From contig NZ_SSHJ01000002.1 in NCBI RefSeq assembly GCF_005925345.1, forward strand, positions 1 through 64,000: DNA of 64,000 nt. Direction: 5' to 3'. The position numbers and the translations under genes are program-made. Positions within the stretch are counted from its first letter, which is position 1. Each line of letters starts with the position of its first letter. This DNA comes from Pedobacter ureilyticus (GTDB lineage Bacteria > Bacteroidota > Bacteroidia > Sphingobacteriales > Sphingobacteriaceae). This document shows, in pieces, positions 44,654-54,699 of the stretch. The notes below the pieces were generated by a model. The model made no database searches and had not been told where the DNA came from. It worked only from the letters and a program-made list of their open reading frames with translations.

Positions 44654-45436
44654 TTATTCGCCTGTAAATTTTGCCTTTCGCTTCTCTAGAAACGCCGTGG
44701 TACCTTCTTTAAAATCTTGGGTGTCAAAACAATTTCCAAATTCATCAATCTCTGTTTGGTAGCCATCCGCTTTCGGATTAAAGCCTGCATTTATTGCTCT
44801 TACAGCACTTGCAATAGCCAATGGTGCTCGCTGTTTTATTTTATTAAGCAATTCTTCGGCCTTGGCCAATAAATCACTTTGCGAAACTACATAATTAACT
44901 AAGCCAATTTGCTGGGCCTTTTCTGCGGTAATCATGTCTGCAGTAAAAATCATTTCGAAGGCCAAACCTTTACCCGCCAGTTGTGCTAAACGTTGCGTAC
45001 CTCCGTAGCCGGGGATCAAACCTAAAGTAACTTCTGGAAGACCAAGTTTCGCATTATCGCTTGCAATTCTAATGTGGCAAGCCATGGCCAATTCTAAGCC
45101 ACCGCCTAAGGCAAAACCGTTAATGGCTGCTATTACAGGTTTGCTAGAATTCTCAATAGCATTAAAAACATGATCATGTCCATCTTTAGCTAATTGTTTG
45201 CCTTCTTCTAAATTATAACTTTGAAATTCAGAAATATCTGCACCAGCTACAAAGGCCTTTTCGCCTGCTCCTGTAATCAAAATAGCTCTAACATCTCTAT
45301 CTATTTGTGCAGAAGCAATAGCATGAGCCAGTTCAGATAGCACCTCTCTATTAAGCGCATTTAGTTTTTGAGGGCGATTAATGGTGATATAAAGTATATT
45401 ACTTTTTAAGTCTACGAGTAATTGCTGATAAGTCAT
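44654..45436 (-). CDS. Enoyl-CoA hydratase/isomerase family protein
   Basis: 260 residues, a standard crotonase length. Oxyanion-hole segments are in AFVAGADISEFQ and ALGGGLELAMACHIRIAS. The catalytic acid region is GLPEVTLGLIPGYGGTQRL, with Glu residues at the expected sites, typical of 3-hydroxyacyl-CoA dehydratases. Likely hydrates enoyl-CoA in beta-oxidation or branched-chain amino acid breakdown. It lies 5 bp after a B12-binding mutase subunit gene, which favours a role in propionate/branched-chain metabolism. Confidence 0.87.
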   Translation of the reverse strand: MTYQQLLVDLKSNILYITINRPQKLNALNREVLSELAHAIASAQIDRDVRAILITGAGEKAFVAGADISEFQSYNLEEGKQLAKDGHDHVFNAIENSSKPVIAAINGFALGGGLELAMACHIRIASDNAKLGLPEVTLGLIPGYGGTQRLAQLAGKGLAFEMIFTADMITAEKAQQIGLVNYVVSQSDLLAKAEELLNKIKQRAPLAIASAVRAINAGFNPKADGYQTEIDEFGNCFDTQDFKEGTTAFLEKRKAKFTGE

Positions 45437-45441
45437 AACGA

Positions 45442-45861
45442 TTAAAAATTACGGTGTTCGGTCACCCAGTTTTCTATATAGGTTACAATATCTTTCATGG
45501 CTGTTCCCGGCGGGAATAATTCTCCAACGCCAATTCCATGTAGTTTTTTCATATCTCCTTCGGGGATAATACCTCCGCCAGTCAATAAAACATCTGTAAG
45601 CCCTTTTTGCTTCATGATATCAATTACTTTTGGAAAAACGGTCATGTGTGCTCCCGACAAAATGGAGATACCGATGGCATCTACGTCTTCTTGCAGAGCG
45701 GTATTTACCACCATTTCTGGTGTTTGCCTTAAACCTGTGTAAATCACTTCCATGCCAGCGTCTCTAAGCGAAGTGGCAATTACTTTTGCCCCTCTATCGT
45801 GACCGTCTAGACCAACTTTGGCTACAAGAACCCTAATTGGCCTCTTTAAAGTTTTGTTCAT
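45442..45861 (-). CDS. Stand-alone cobalamin-binding (methylmalonyl-CoA mutase small subunit-like) protein
   Basis: 139 residues, corresponding only to the C-terminal B12-binding domain of methylmalonyl-CoA mutases. The cobalamin motif D-x-H-x-x-G is visible as [13 protein letters not shown], with [14 protein letters not shown] and [11 protein letters not shown] further on. Such free subunits pair with a separate catalytic chain, as in isobutyryl-CoA or related mutases. No large subunit is present in the window. Adjacent to the crotonase gene on the same strand. Confidence 0.9.
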   Translation of the reverse strand: MNKTLKRPIRVLVAKVGLDGHDRGAKVIATSLRDAGMEVIYTGLRQTPEMVVNTALQEDVDAIGISILSGAHMTVFPKVIDIMKQKGLTDVLLTGGGIIPEGDMKKLHGIGVGELFPPGTAMKDIVTYIENWVTEHRNF

Positions 45862-46125
45862 ATTTGGAAATTGATAAATGTAAATGTAGTAAAATAGTTG
45901 TTTGGTTGTGTGTTATTTGGTTTTTTGGAATAACACATGCTGATCGACAAGCCTTTAATCCCCCTCTCTAATTGTTTGTGCTATTGTCCTATCTCCCTTT
46001 AAATTACCCTAAATTTGGTTAACTTTGAAATTCTAACATTTATCATCGCAAAACATCATAAGAAACTAATTTTGTTTGCATTTGCTAATGTTTTTGTTTT
46101 AGAATTTTAACTTTTGAATTAATAT

Positions 46126-47775
46126 ATGAGCGAGGAAAAATCATTAAACTTTATAGAAGAAATTATAGAGAATGATTTAAAAAGTGGAAAGTATGAAACG
46201 TTGGTCACACGTTTTCCGCCAGAACCAAACGGCTATTTGCATATTGGCCATGCTAAGGCAATTTGCTTAAACTTTGGTTTAACGCAGAAATATGGCGGCT
46301 ATACCAATCTAAGATTTGATGACACCAATCCGGTTACGGAAAAAACGGAATATGTAAACAGCCAACAGGAAGATATTCAATGGTTAGGTTTTCAATGGAA
46401 AAATGAACTGTACGCTTCTGATTATTTCGAAACGTTGCACGCTTATGCTGTGCAGTTAATTGAAAAAGGCCTTGCTTATGTAGACGAAAGTACTGCCGAA
46501 GAAATTGCTGTCCAAAAAGGCACACCAACTGAACCTGGTACGCCAAATCAGTACAGAGATAGAAGTATTGAAGAAAATTTAGCGCTTTTTGCTAAAATGA
46601 AAGCTGGCGAATTTGAAGATGGCACTTGTATTTTAAGGGCGAAAATTGATATGGCTAGTACCAATATGCTGATGCGTGATCCGATCATTTACCGTATCAA
46701 ACATGCGCATCACCACCGTACTGGAGATACTTGGTGTATTTACCCGATGTACGATTTTGCCCACGGACAAAGCGACAGTATCGAAAATATCACGCACTCT
46801 ATCTGTACGTTAGAGTATGTCTCGCACAGAGAGTTGTACGATTGGTTTATTACGCAGCTAGGAATTTTCCCTTCTAAACAATACGAATTTGCACGTTTAA
46901 ACCTCACTTACACCGTAATGAGTAAACGTAAATTATTGCAATTGGTTAACGAGGGTTTGGTTTCCGGTTGGGATGATCCCCGCATGCCTACAATTAGCGG
47001 TTTGCGCAGAAGGGGTTATACACCAGAAAGTATCAGAGAATTTTGTGAGCGTATTGGCATTGCTAAGCGAGAGAATTTAATTGAACTGAGCTTATTGGAA
47101 TTCTGTATCCGTGAGGATTTGAACAAGAAAGCTACCAGAGCAATGGCGGTGCTAGATCCAATTAAATTGGTAATTACCAATTACGAAGGTGACGGGGAGA
47201 TTTTAACAGGAGAAAACAACCCAGAAGCAGAAGATAAAGGTGGCACTAGAGAAATCCCTTTCAGTAAAGAGCTTTGGATAGAACGTGAAGACTTTATGGA
47301 AGAACCAGCAAAAAAATGGTTCCGTTTGGCTCCAGGGGCAATGGCTCGCCTAAAATTTGCTTATATTGTGAAATGTGAAAACTTTGTGAAAGACGCTGAT
47401 GGCAATATTACAGAAATCCACTGTACTTATTTTCCAGAATCGAAAAGTGGTAGCGATACCAGCGGGCTTTCGGTAAAGGGAACTATACATTGGGTAAGCA
47501 CTAAACACGCTAAAACTGCGGAGGTAAGATTGTACGATCGTTTATTTACTTCCGTACAGCCAGATGCAGAAGAAGGAGATTTTAAAGATTACTTAAACCC
47601 GAATAGTAAAGAAGTGTTGAGCAAAGTTTATATAGAACCTGCTTTAGCTGAGGCCACTTTAGGAACAGGTTATCAGTTTATCCGTAAAGGTTATTTCTGT
47701 TTAGATAAAGACAGCACAGCAGAACATTTGGTGTTTAACCGAGTAGTTTCTTTAAAAGACGGCTGGAAAGGCTAA
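46126..47775 (+). CDS. glnS: Glutamine--tRNA ligase
   Basis: 549 residues of class I aminoacyl-tRNA synthetase. The HIGH motif is at 39-42 in [10 protein letters not shown], and the KMSKS-like motif is VMSKRKLL near 265. [15 protein letters not shown] at the N-terminus and the C-terminal beta-barrel anticodon-binding region identify GlnRS and exclude GluRS. Having glnS means glutaminylation is direct. Stand-alone gene with an upstream AT-rich promoter region (TAATTTTG at 46067-46074 is a -7-like match). Confidence 0.94.
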   Translation: MSEEKSLNFIEEIIENDLKSGKYETLVTRFPPEPNGYLHIGHAKAICLNFGLTQKYGGYTNLRFDDTNPVTEKTEYVNSQQEDIQWLGFQWKNELYASDYFETLHAYAVQLIEKGLAYVDESTAEEIAVQKGTPTEPGTPNQYRDRSIEENLALFAKMKAGEFEDGTCILRAKIDMASTNMLMRDPIIYRIKHAHHHRTGDTWCIYPMYDFAHGQSDSIENITHSICTLEYVSHRELYDWFITQLGIFPSKQYEFARLNLTYTVMSKRKLLQLVNEGLVSGWDDPRMPTISGLRRRGYTPESIREFCERIGIAKRENLIELSLLEFCIREDLNKKATRAMAVLDPIKLVITNYEGDGEILTGENNPEAEDKGGTREIPFSKELWIEREDFMEEPAKKWFRLAPGAMARLKFAYIVKCENFVKDADGNITEIHCTYFPESKSGSDTSGLSVKGTIHWVSTKHAKTAEVRLYDRLFTSVQPDAEEGDFKDYLNPNSKEVLSKVYIEPALAEATLGTGYQFIRKGYFCLDKDSTAEHLVFNRVVSLKDGWKG

Positions 47776-47781
47776 GTGAAT

Positions 47782-47839
47782 TTACGGTTTTAGATTTACG
47801 AAGTGCGATTTGCACTGGATTCATAATCTAAAATCGTAA
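47782..47839. terminator. Bidirectional terminator-like inverted repeat between glnS and nadD
   Basis: ttacggttttagatt (47782-47796) and aatctaaaatcgtaa (47825-47839) form a 15-bp arm with one mismatch, exactly between the two convergent stop codons. Confidence 0.6.
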
Positions 47840-48409
47840 TTATTTATAAAGGCTTTTCTTATCCATAAAATCAATTACAGCATCCGGCACTAAAAACTGG
47901 ATGCTTTTTTCTTGCTTTATCGCATTGCGGATAAAGGTTGAAGAAATTTCCATTTGGGGGGTTTCTGTAATCACTACTGATGGATGGTTTACCCATTCGC
48001 TCAAATCAACTCCTGGCCTTGGGTAAACAAACAATTGATGATTTTGCAACAACAGTTCGTAATTCTTCCATTTTTTAAAGGAAGACAAATTATCGGCACC
48101 CATAATTAAAGCGAATTCTTTGCCAGGATATTTCTCTTTTAAATAGATCAAAGTGTCGATAGTGTAAGATGGTTGCGGTAATTTGAATTCGATGTCGCTA
48201 ACTTTCAAATGTGGTGAATTTTCGGTTGCCAAGCGAGCCATTTCCAAACGGTCGTACATATCTGCTAAGCCACTCTTTTGCTTTAATGGGTTGTGTGGCG
48301 ATACTACGAACCAAACTTCTTTTAAGCTGGTGTAGTTGGCCATGTAATTGGCAATTACCAAATGACCGATATGGATGGGGTTAAAGGAACCGAAGAAAAG
48401 GCCAATCAT
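47840..48409 (-). CDS. nadD: Nicotinate-nucleotide adenylyltransferase
   Basis: 189 residues. The nucleotidyltransferase motif is GSFNPIHIGHLVIANY (HIGH at 15-18) and the C-terminal ISSTFIRNAI is the signature of NadD. It adenylates nicotinate mononucleotide in NAD synthesis, in the cytoplasm. Also conserved are VVSPHNPLK and MGADNL. Followed by gmk in the opposite direction of reading (upstream on the same strand) with a palindromic repeat between. Confidence 0.93.
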   Translation of the reverse strand: MIGLFFGSFNPIHIGHLVIANYMANYTSLKEVWFVVSPHNPLKQKSGLADMYDRLEMARLATENSPHLKVSDIEFKLPQPSYTIDTLIYLKEKYPGKEFALIMGADNLSSFKKWKNYELLLQNHQLFVYPRPGVDLSEWVNHPSVVITETPQMEISSTFIRNAIKQEKSIQFLVPDAVIDFMDKKSLYK

Positions 48410-48426
48410 TTTATATTTATTTATGC

Positions 48427-48525
48427 CGTCATTTCGACGAGGAGGAACGACGAAGAGAACCGAAGCTCAACAAAGTTAAATCTAGCATATTGTTAGATTT
48501 CTCCTCATTCTTCGTCGAAATGACG
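48427..48525. repeat. REP-like palindrome (copy 3)
   Basis: gccgtcatttcgacga...ttcgtcgaaatgacgc: long imperfect palindrome in the gap between gmk and nadD. It shares cgtcatttcgacga and gaaatgacg with the elements at 18721 and 23099 but has a longer, different centre. Confidence 0.7.
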
Positions 48526-48549
48526 CGTTATTTAAGGTACTGAAAACCG

Positions 48550-49119
48550 CTAACTGTTCAAAAAATCTCCTACCAACTCCTCCGCCTCTGCACAAGCAGT
48601 TTCCAATTCAAAATTCTTCAAAATCACATCAAATTTATCAGCGTAGGCCAATTCTTTTTCAGCTTTTGCATAGCGCTCTTGTAGCTTCTCCTCACTATCG
48701 GTTCCTCTACCTGCCAAACGCTCTTTTAGTACATCTAAAGATGGAGGTTGCACAAAAATAGCCAGGGCATCTTCTTCAAATTTACGCTTCAAACGAAGTC
48801 CGCCTTCCACATCAATATCAAAAATTACATGCTTCCCTGAGTTCCAAATCCTCTCAATTTCCGAACGTAAAGTGCCGTAAAAAGTACCCGAATAAACTTC
48901 TTCAAACTCTACAAACTCCTGATGTGCTACTTTATGTAAAAACTCCTCTTTACTAATGAAATAGTAATCTTTGTTATTCGTTTCATCGCCACGTAGTTCT
49001 CTAGTTGTTGCCGAAATCGAAAAACTTAGATTGTCATACTTGCTTAATAAGTGTTTTACTATAGTAGTTTTGCCAGCGCCAGATGGGGCCGAGAATATAA
49101 TGAGTTTACCTTGTTTCAT
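48550..49119 (-). CDS. gmk: Guanylate kinase
   Basis: 189 residues from ATG at 49119 (MKQGKLIIFSAPSGAGKTT); an in-frame ATG at 49140 would add seven residues. The P-loop is SAPSGAGKTT, with SISATTRELRGDE (nucleotide-binding Ser-x-T-T-R) and FEEVYSGTFYGT following. It phosphorylates GMP to GDP. It is next to yicC upstream, as in many bacteria. Confidence 0.95.
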   Translation of the reverse strand: MKQGKLIIFSAPSGAGKTTIVKHLLSKYDNLSFSISATTRELRGDETNNKDYYFISKEEFLHKVAHQEFVEFEEVYSGTFYGTLRSEIERIWNSGKHVIFDIDVEGGLRLKRKFEEDALAIFVQPPSLDVLKERLAGRGTDSEEKLQERYAKAEKELAYADKFDVILKNFELETACAEAEELVGDFLNS

Positions 49120-49187
49120 ATTTATGAGCTTAAAGCCCAAAACGAAAAGTCCAAAGCTTTAGTCTTTGAGCTTTAAGCTTTAAGCCT

Positions 49188-50063
49188 TTATAACACGTTA
49201 AGTAACTGTTCTTTAATTTTTTCTAATTCTTCTTTCATACCCACAACCAACTGTTGTATTTGCGCATCGTTAGCCTTGGCCCCCATGGTATTAATTTCTC
49301 TACCTATCTCTTGAGAAATGAAACCCAGCTTTTTACCATTAGCGTCTTTATCCTTCAAAGTAGCAATAAAATAATCGCAATGACTTTTTAAACGGGTTTG
49401 TTCTTCGGTAATATCCAACTTATCAATATAATAAATCAGTTCTTGCTCAAAGCGGTTTTGATCGTAATTAACCTTACCTACCGTATCTTCCAAAAACTGG
49501 GTTAACCGCGTTTTAATGTGCGGAATTCTTTGCGGGGCCAAAACTTCTATCTCCGCAAAAAAACCAAGAATGTTTTTAATGCGAAGCTCTAGATCGGCCT
49601 TTAGCACCAAGCCTTCGTCTTCCCTAAACTTCCCGAAATTTATTAGCGCCTTTTGAAAAGTAGCTTCTAATATCTCCCATTCGCTTTCACTGGCTTCTTC
49701 TTCCGTATAAGTAATTACCTCTGGCAAATTAAGTACTGCCGGCAATAAATTAGAAATATCTGCGCCTAAGCTTTTGTTAACTTCAAGCAGTTCTGTGTAG
49801 TATTTTTTCAGCAAAGTTCCATTTATGGAAGCTCCCTTTTGCAATTCTTCACTACGTTCAACCGTAATGGCCATGCTTACTTTACCGCGTTCAATAGCCT
49901 TATTGCAAAGGTTGCGCAGGTACAGTTCTTTATCAGAAAAAGCTCTAGGAATTTTTAAACCCAGCTCTAAAAACTTCGAGTTTAACGATTTTATCTCTAC
50001 AGAAAACTTCACGCTTCCATGATCTGTAGAGGCCAAGCCAAAGCCGGTCATTGATTTTATCAT
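49188..50063 (-). CDS. YicC/YloC-family endoribonuclease
   Basis: 291 residues from ATG at 50063 (MIKSMTGFGLAS); a longer in-frame ATG at 50108 is rejected because family members start with MTGFG-type sequence. Typical segments are VEIKSLNSKFLELGLKIP at the N-terminus and SQEIGREINTMGAKANDA at the C-terminus, which define YicC. Family members cleave RNA. Adjacent upstream to gmk in a conserved gene order. Confidence 0.93.
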   Translation of the reverse strand: MIKSMTGFGLASTDHGSVKFSVEIKSLNSKFLELGLKIPRAFSDKELYLRNLCNKAIERGKVSMAITVERSEELQKGASINGTLLKKYYTELLEVNKSLGADISNLLPAVLNLPEVITYTEEEASESEWEILEATFQKALINFGKFREDEGLVLKADLELRIKNILGFFAEIEVLAPQRIPHIKTRLTQFLEDTVGKVNYDQNRFEQELIYYIDKLDITEEQTRLKSHCDYFIATLKDKDANGKKLGFISQEIGREINTMGAKANDAQIQQLVVGMKEELEKIKEQLLNVL

Positions 50064-50199
50064 GTGCAAAGATAGTAAAAAGGATTTTAGGTAGAAGCTG
50101 TAAGGCATAAGGTTTTATGCTTGAGTACATTTTAATTAGAAAAGCAGATTTCAGCACATTTGGCTAAACTCGCCCTGCCGTCCATTATAGTCCCGATGA

Positions 50200-50597
50200 T
50201 CCCGATAGCTATCCTATCGTGTGGACACAAATATTTGGATTTGTTAATTGCTCTATGCCGCAGGGCATCAAACTTTTGAAGCATCAAAAGTATGCAAAAA
50301 TGCTTGTCAATCCCAAAAGTGCCTTTTCACGTTCCTTGGCTCATCAAAAAAACTGTGGCACTTCGTTTTGTTCGTTGGTAATAAATGAAAGCACCTACAA
50401 ACTTGAGCACAAAACCACTACGTTTAAGGTTTGGAAGAGCTATTTGTTCTATTGTGCTCCAGTTTTTTTGATTGGTCTGGCACTGGGAATTGACGGTCGT
50501 TCTTGGCAAAATACAGTAATTTATGAACAGAACCCGGCAAATTGCATAAAGGCAATGAGCAAAAAGATGTGTAAACACGATAGTATAACTATCGGGA
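50200..50597. repeat. 398-bp stretch bounded by 30-bp imperfect inverted repeats (MITE-like)
   Basis: The left arm 50200-50229 and right arm 50568-50597 pair as an inverted repeat with 26 of 30 matches. Both begin from TCCCGATAG and run into CTATCGTGT. The stretch fills the 665-bp gap between yicC and plsC. It holds overlapping ORFs on both strands (50219-50716 and 50327-50647) but neither resembles a protein I know. It could be a non-autonomous transposon, or a decayed gene flanked by the CCCGATAGCTATCGGG-type palindrome common in Bacteroidota. Confidence 0.5.
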
Positions 50598-50728
50598 CGG
50601 GAGCTGCCATTCCCGTCAGGTTTAAAGAACAAAAACCTGTGCAGCAATTCACTCCTAATTCCACGTTAATCTCATTGCACAAACTTTGTCAATCTTACCA
50701 ACATCTTGCCCATTAAAAATTTAGAAAG

Positions 50729-51469
50729 TTATCCAGCATTTTCCATGATCGCCTCTTCCATCATTTCATAAACCTTCTTTTTAAGCAAAGGCACATCATC
50801 CAAGCTTAATCCAACTACACTAACCTCAGGCAGTAAAACAGTAGTAATTAATCCCGGTCTGGCTTTCAACGGATCTTTTCGCGGCAACAATTTTCTGTTG
50901 TTAAGCATCACAAAAGGGATAATTGGCGTTTGTGTTTCTATCGCAATGCGGAAAGCGCCATCATAAAAATCTGCCAATAGTTTCTCCGTTTGGTTCATGG
51001 TGCCTTCTGCAAATATCAGAATAGACTGCCCGTTAGCTATGTCTTTCTTTAAGGCCGCTACAGATTGTGCTCTACTTTCTTTACTGCTCCTATCTATCAA
51101 TACCACAATTCGTTTGTAAATTAAACCGAACACTGGCACTTTGGTAATTTCTACCTTGCCAAGTGCGCTAAAATACTGCGGAATACTAATGCAAACCGCA
51201 ACCGCATCTAAATACGAACCATGGTTGCCCACATAAATGTGCGACTTTGACCTATCGACTTTAGATTTGTTTTTGGTAGTAATCCAAAAGAAACTAAAAA
51301 TACTGAACAGCCACGCCCAAGCTCTTAAAACAGTTAAAATTGCTCTCTTACCAATATTAATGGGTAAAATTGCCGAAAACAATAGCACAAAAGGCAAGGC
51401 CACAAACATTAAAGTAATAAAGATGATGGCAGCGTACAGAAGAAATGCAATGGATACAATTTTTCGCAT
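50729..51469 (-). CDS. 1-acyl-sn-glycerol-3-phosphate acyltransferase-like (PlsC family)
   Basis: 246 residues with two N-terminal hydrophobic segments. The acyltransferase motif I (HxxxxD) is NHGSYLD in VGNHGSYLDAVAV, the GxR-like block is KRIVVLIDRSSKES, and motif III is FAEGTMN (EGT). It transfers a fatty acyl chain to lysophosphatidate or a related lysolipid at the inner membrane. Length fits the family. No operon partner. Confidence 0.87.
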   Translation of the reverse strand: MRKIVSIAFLLYAAIIFITLMFVALPFVLLFSAILPINIGKRAILTVLRAWAWLFSIFSFFWITTKNKSKVDRSKSHIYVGNHGSYLDAVAVCISIPQYFSALGKVEITKVPVFGLIYKRIVVLIDRSSKESRAQSVAALKKDIANGQSILIFAEGTMNQTEKLLADFYDGAFRIAIETQTPIIPFVMLNNRKLLPRKDPLKARPGLITTVLLPEVSVVGLSLDDVPLLKKKVYEMMEEAIMENAG

Positions 51470-51539
51470 GAATTAACCTTTTTTAACTTACCAACTGGCA
51501 AACATTTGCTAAGTTTACAAAATAAAAAGTTACGCTGCA

Positions 51540-52262
51540 ATGTACACTAAAGCAAGGTCTATATTTTCTTTAGTTGTTGTGCTATTCGCTGTCAACAGCG
51601 CTCAGGCTCAGCAAAACTTTACGCTCAACGGCGTCCTATTCGAGAATGCCACAAAAAATAGAATTGCCTTAGCCGAAATTAAAAACAAACAGACTGGTTT
51701 TTCTACTGGCAGTAACGATATCGGCTTTTTCTCCATTAAAGCCTCCATTGGCGATACTTTGCTGGTAATGAAAAGAAATTTCAACGATTTGGAGGTAGTG
51801 GTTAGCAACAGCAAAGACTTGGTTTTATACCTTAACAGAGGAACTACGCTAAACCAAGTAACCGTAACTGGCCAAACTAAGAAACAAGCTTTAGAAGAAA
51901 TGAGAAGAGATTACCGAAACAAAGGCTCATTTTACGGTGGCAAACCACCTGTACTTTCCTTTCTTTTTTCTCCGTTAACTGCTTTTTACGAATTATTTGG
52001 CAAAACCCCAAAGCAAGCCAGAAGATTTAATCGCATGTACCAAACGGAGATGCAAGACACCCAAGTAGACCAGCTTTTTAACAAAACCACTATTAACCAG
52101 CAAACAGGTTTAACCGGCAAAGAACTTGAGAAATTTTTAGTAGACTACAGACCTACTTACGAACAGGCAAAAAATTGGAATGTTTACGATAGCATCAAAT
52201 GGATCAACGAATCGTACAAGAAGTACAGCGATACCGTTGGTAAAGTTAAAAGTCAAAAGTAA
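51540..52262 (+). CDS. Secreted protein with carboxypeptidase-regulatory-like (CarboxypepD_reg) domain
   Basis: 240 residues with a signal peptide (MYTKARSIFSLVVVLFAVNSAQAQ). The beta-sandwich pattern LNGVLFENATKNRIALAEIKNKQTGFSTGSNDIGFFSIKASIGDTL occupies about 28-110, as in TonB-receptor plug-associated domains. The remaining helical part (KKQALEEMRRDYRNKGSFYG) is unlike known enzymes. Probably an envelope protein. Confidence 0.75.
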   Translation: MYTKARSIFSLVVVLFAVNSAQAQQNFTLNGVLFENATKNRIALAEIKNKQTGFSTGSNDIGFFSIKASIGDTLLVMKRNFNDLEVVVSNSKDLVLYLNRGTTLNQVTVTGQTKKQALEEMRRDYRNKGSFYGGKPPVLSFLFSPLTAFYELFGKTPKQARRFNRMYQTEMQDTQVDQLFNKTTINQQTGLTGKELEKFLVDYRPTYEQAKNWNVYDSIKWINESYKKYSDTVGKVKSQK

Positions 52263-52337
52263 GTGGTTGGTTGTATTGGTATTTAGTTTTTTGGCAACTA
52301 GCCAATCATCACATCAGCTAATTAATAAATTATCACA

Positions 52338-53069
52338 TTAAAGACTCAACGCTTCGCAAGCTTTTTCAGCAGCTAATTTCTCTGCATTTTTTTTGTTGTA
52401 GTCTCTGCCAATTCCGAAGTTCTCGTTATCGATCATGACATGCACGGTAAATAGCTTAGCACTCTCACCTTCGCCATTTTCCACCACATCAAAACTAACC
52501 TCTTTGCCCTGGCGTTGGCACCACTCTATTAAACGGCTTTTGAAATTGGTTTCCGTAATTTCCAGATGGTGTACATCAACATAAGGCTTAATAATGCGTT
52601 TTAGGATTAAGTTTTTTGTAAAATTGTAGCCCTTATCTAGGTAAACAGCACCAATTAATGCTTCAAAAGCATCGCCGTACATAGAATGATGTTTAGATTG
52701 GAAGTTTACTGTTTTTTGATCGAACACAATCAATTCATCAAAACCCATTTTACGGGCTAACTGATTAAGGTTTGCTCTGTTTACAATTTTAGAACGCATT
52801 TCTGTTAAAAAGCCTTCTTCTTTGTAAGGATAACTTTTAAAAAGCAGTTCGGCCACTACCGAACCCAAAATAGCGTCGCCCAAAAACTCCAGCCTTTCGT
52901 TACTGCTTCTGCTGCCATTTTTTAGTAGTTTGGCTGCAGAGCGATGCCTAAAAGCCATTTGATACAGCGTAATGTTACCTGGTACAAAACCAAGTACATT
53001 TTTTAGTTTTTTTACAAACTGCTTATTAGGCGAAAGATATAGTTTATAAATGCTGAACAACGACATCAA
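52338..53069 (-). CDS. rnc: Ribonuclease III
   Basis: 243 residues. The catalytic RNase III signature is ERLEFLGDAILGSVVAELL with the acidic residues for Mg2+. It continues with GDAFEALIGAVYLDKG and a C-terminal double-stranded RNA-binding domain (KSRLIEWCQRQGKEVSFDV...). Third gene of the acpP-fabF-rnc operon, a gene order conserved in many bacteria. Confidence 0.94.
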   Translation of the reverse strand: MMSLFSIYKLYLSPNKQFVKKLKNVLGFVPGNITLYQMAFRHRSAAKLLKNGSRSSNERLEFLGDAILGSVVAELLFKSYPYKEEGFLTEMRSKIVNRANLNQLARKMGFDELIVFDQKTVNFQSKHHSMYGDAFEALIGAVYLDKGYNFTKNLILKRIIKPYVDVHHLEITETNFKSRLIEWCQRQGKEVSFDVVENGEGESAKLFTVHVMIDNENFGIGRDYNKKNAEKLAAEKACEALSL

Positions 53070-53147
53070 CTAGCTTCACAAAATTAAATACAGAAAAGCA
53101 TTTGTATAAATATACGATACAAATGCTTTAAACCCACATTTTTTGGA

Positions 53148-54401
53148 TTAATCTTCGTATTTCTTAAAAATAACAGAAGCATTGTGCCCACCAAAACCAA
53201 AAGTATTACTAATAGCGGCCCTAACTGTACGTTTTTGAGCTTTATTAAAAGTAAAATTCAATTTTGGATCAAAATCCGGATCATCATTAAAGTGGTTGAT
53301 GGTAGGCGGAACTAAATCATTGTTAATTGCGAGAATAGTCGCTAATGCTTCAACCGCACCTGCCGCACCCAATAAGTGCCCAGTCATAGATTTTGTAGAG
53401 CTGATGTTTAATTTGTAAGCATCCTCGCCAAATAAATCTACAATTGCTTTTGCTTCTTGTACATCTCCAAGTGGAGTAGAAGTACCGTGTACATTGATGT
53501 AATCGATATCACTTGTACTTAAACCAGCATCTTTTAAAGCGTTGGTCATTACCATTTTAGCACCCAACCCTTCAGGATGTGGCGCTGTAATGTGATGCGC
53601 ATCTGCACTCATACCGCCACCCACAATTTCGGCATATATCTTAGCACCACGAGCTTTTGCGTGTTCTAATTCTTCCAAAATTATGGTACCGGCACCTTCT
53701 CCCGCTACAAAGCCATCGCGGTCTTTATCAAACGGACGAGAAGCCGTTGCAGGATCATCATTACGTGTAGATAAAGCATGCATTGCGTTAAAACCACCCA
53801 TACCAGCTTCGTTTATAATCGCTTCGGAGCCACCGCTGATAATGATATCGGCCATGCCTAAGCGAATATAATTAAAGGCATCAATCATCGCATTGGTTGA
53901 TGATGCACAGGCAGAAACGGTGGCAAAGTTTGGTCCACGCAATCCATACTTGATAGAGATATGCCCAGGAGCAATATCAACAATCATTTTAGGGATAAAG
54001 AAAGGGTTGTACCTTGGCGTACCATCGCCTGTGGCAAAGTTAGAAACTTCGTCCATAAAAGTTTTTAGTCCACCAATTCCTGCTCCCCATATCACGCCAA
54101 TGCGGTTAGTGTCTAGTTTAGAGAAATCATATCCCCCATCTTTAACAGCCTCTTCGGTTGATACCAGTGCATATTGTACAAACGGATCCAATTTGCGAGC
54201 TTCTTTCCTATCCAAATGATCTTCTGGATTGAAATTTTTCACTTCGCAAGCGAATTTCGTTTTGAATTTTTCAGTATTGAAACTTTTGATAGGCGCAGCG
54301 CCGCTCACACCATTTGTCAATGCTTCCCAAAATTCGGGAACACTATTTCCAATTGGAGTGAGCGCACCCAACCCAGTTACTACTACTCTTTTTAATCCCA
54401 T
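53148..54401 (-). CDS. fabF: 3-oxoacyl-[ACP] synthase II
   Basis: 417 residues. The active-site Cys165 lies in TVSACASSTNAM. The two histidines are in NVHGTSTPLGD and the SMTGHLLGAAGA region, with NTFGFGGHN at the C-terminus. This Cys-His-His triad condenses malonyl-ACP with acyl-ACP in type II fatty acid synthesis. It is 28 bp downstream of acpP and 78 bp upstream of rnc. Confidence 0.95.
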   Translation of the reverse strand: MGLKRVVVTGLGALTPIGNSVPEFWEALTNGVSGAAPIKSFNTEKFKTKFACEVKNFNPEDHLDRKEARKLDPFVQYALVSTEEAVKDGGYDFSKLDTNRIGVIWGAGIGGLKTFMDEVSNFATGDGTPRYNPFFIPKMIVDIAPGHISIKYGLRGPNFATVSACASSTNAMIDAFNYIRLGMADIIISGGSEAIINEAGMGGFNAMHALSTRNDDPATASRPFDKDRDGFVAGEGAGTIILEELEHAKARGAKIYAEIVGGGMSADAHHITAPHPEGLGAKMVMTNALKDAGLSTSDIDYINVHGTSTPLGDVQEAKAIVDLFGEDAYKLNISSTKSMTGHLLGAAGAVEALATILAINNDLVPPTINHFNDDPDFDPKLNFTFNKAQKRTVRAAISNTFGFGGHNASVIFKKYED

Positions 54402-54429
54402 TTATAAGTATTGTACAGAAAAAGTATTT

Positions 54430-54666
54430 CTACTTAACGTTTTTTTCTAAATAAGCAATTGCTTGACCTACAGTACCGATAGTTTCAGCTTGGTCATCTG
54501 GAATAGCTACATTGAATTCTTTCTCGAACTCCATGATTAACTCTACAGTGTCTAATGAATCAGCACCTAAGTCGTTTGTGAAAGACGCTTCTGGCGTAAC
54601 TTCACTTTCATCAACACCTAGTTTTTCTACGATAATAGCCTTAACTCTTGAAGCAATATCAGACAT
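54430..54666 (-). CDS. acpP: Acyl carrier protein
   Basis: 78 residues. The phosphopantetheine-attachment serine is Ser37 in [17 protein letters not shown]. The protein is acidic and helical with the four-helix ACP length. First gene of the acpP-fabF-rnc operon, with a near-consensus promoter 34 bp upstream of its start codon. Confidence 0.97.
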   Translation of the reverse strand: MSDIASRVKAIIVEKLGVDESEVTPEASFTNDLGADSLDTVELIMEFEKEFNVAIPDDQAETIGTVGQAIAYLEKNVK

Positions 54667-54699
54667 AATTTTATAATTTAATGGTTAAATAATTCAGTG

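Noticed and set aside
50219..50716. 165-aa ORF on the plus strand and a 106-aa ORF on the minus strand
   Set aside because: No recognisable family and no plausible domain. They overlap each other and lie largely within the inverted-repeat unit; listed only as part of that unit.
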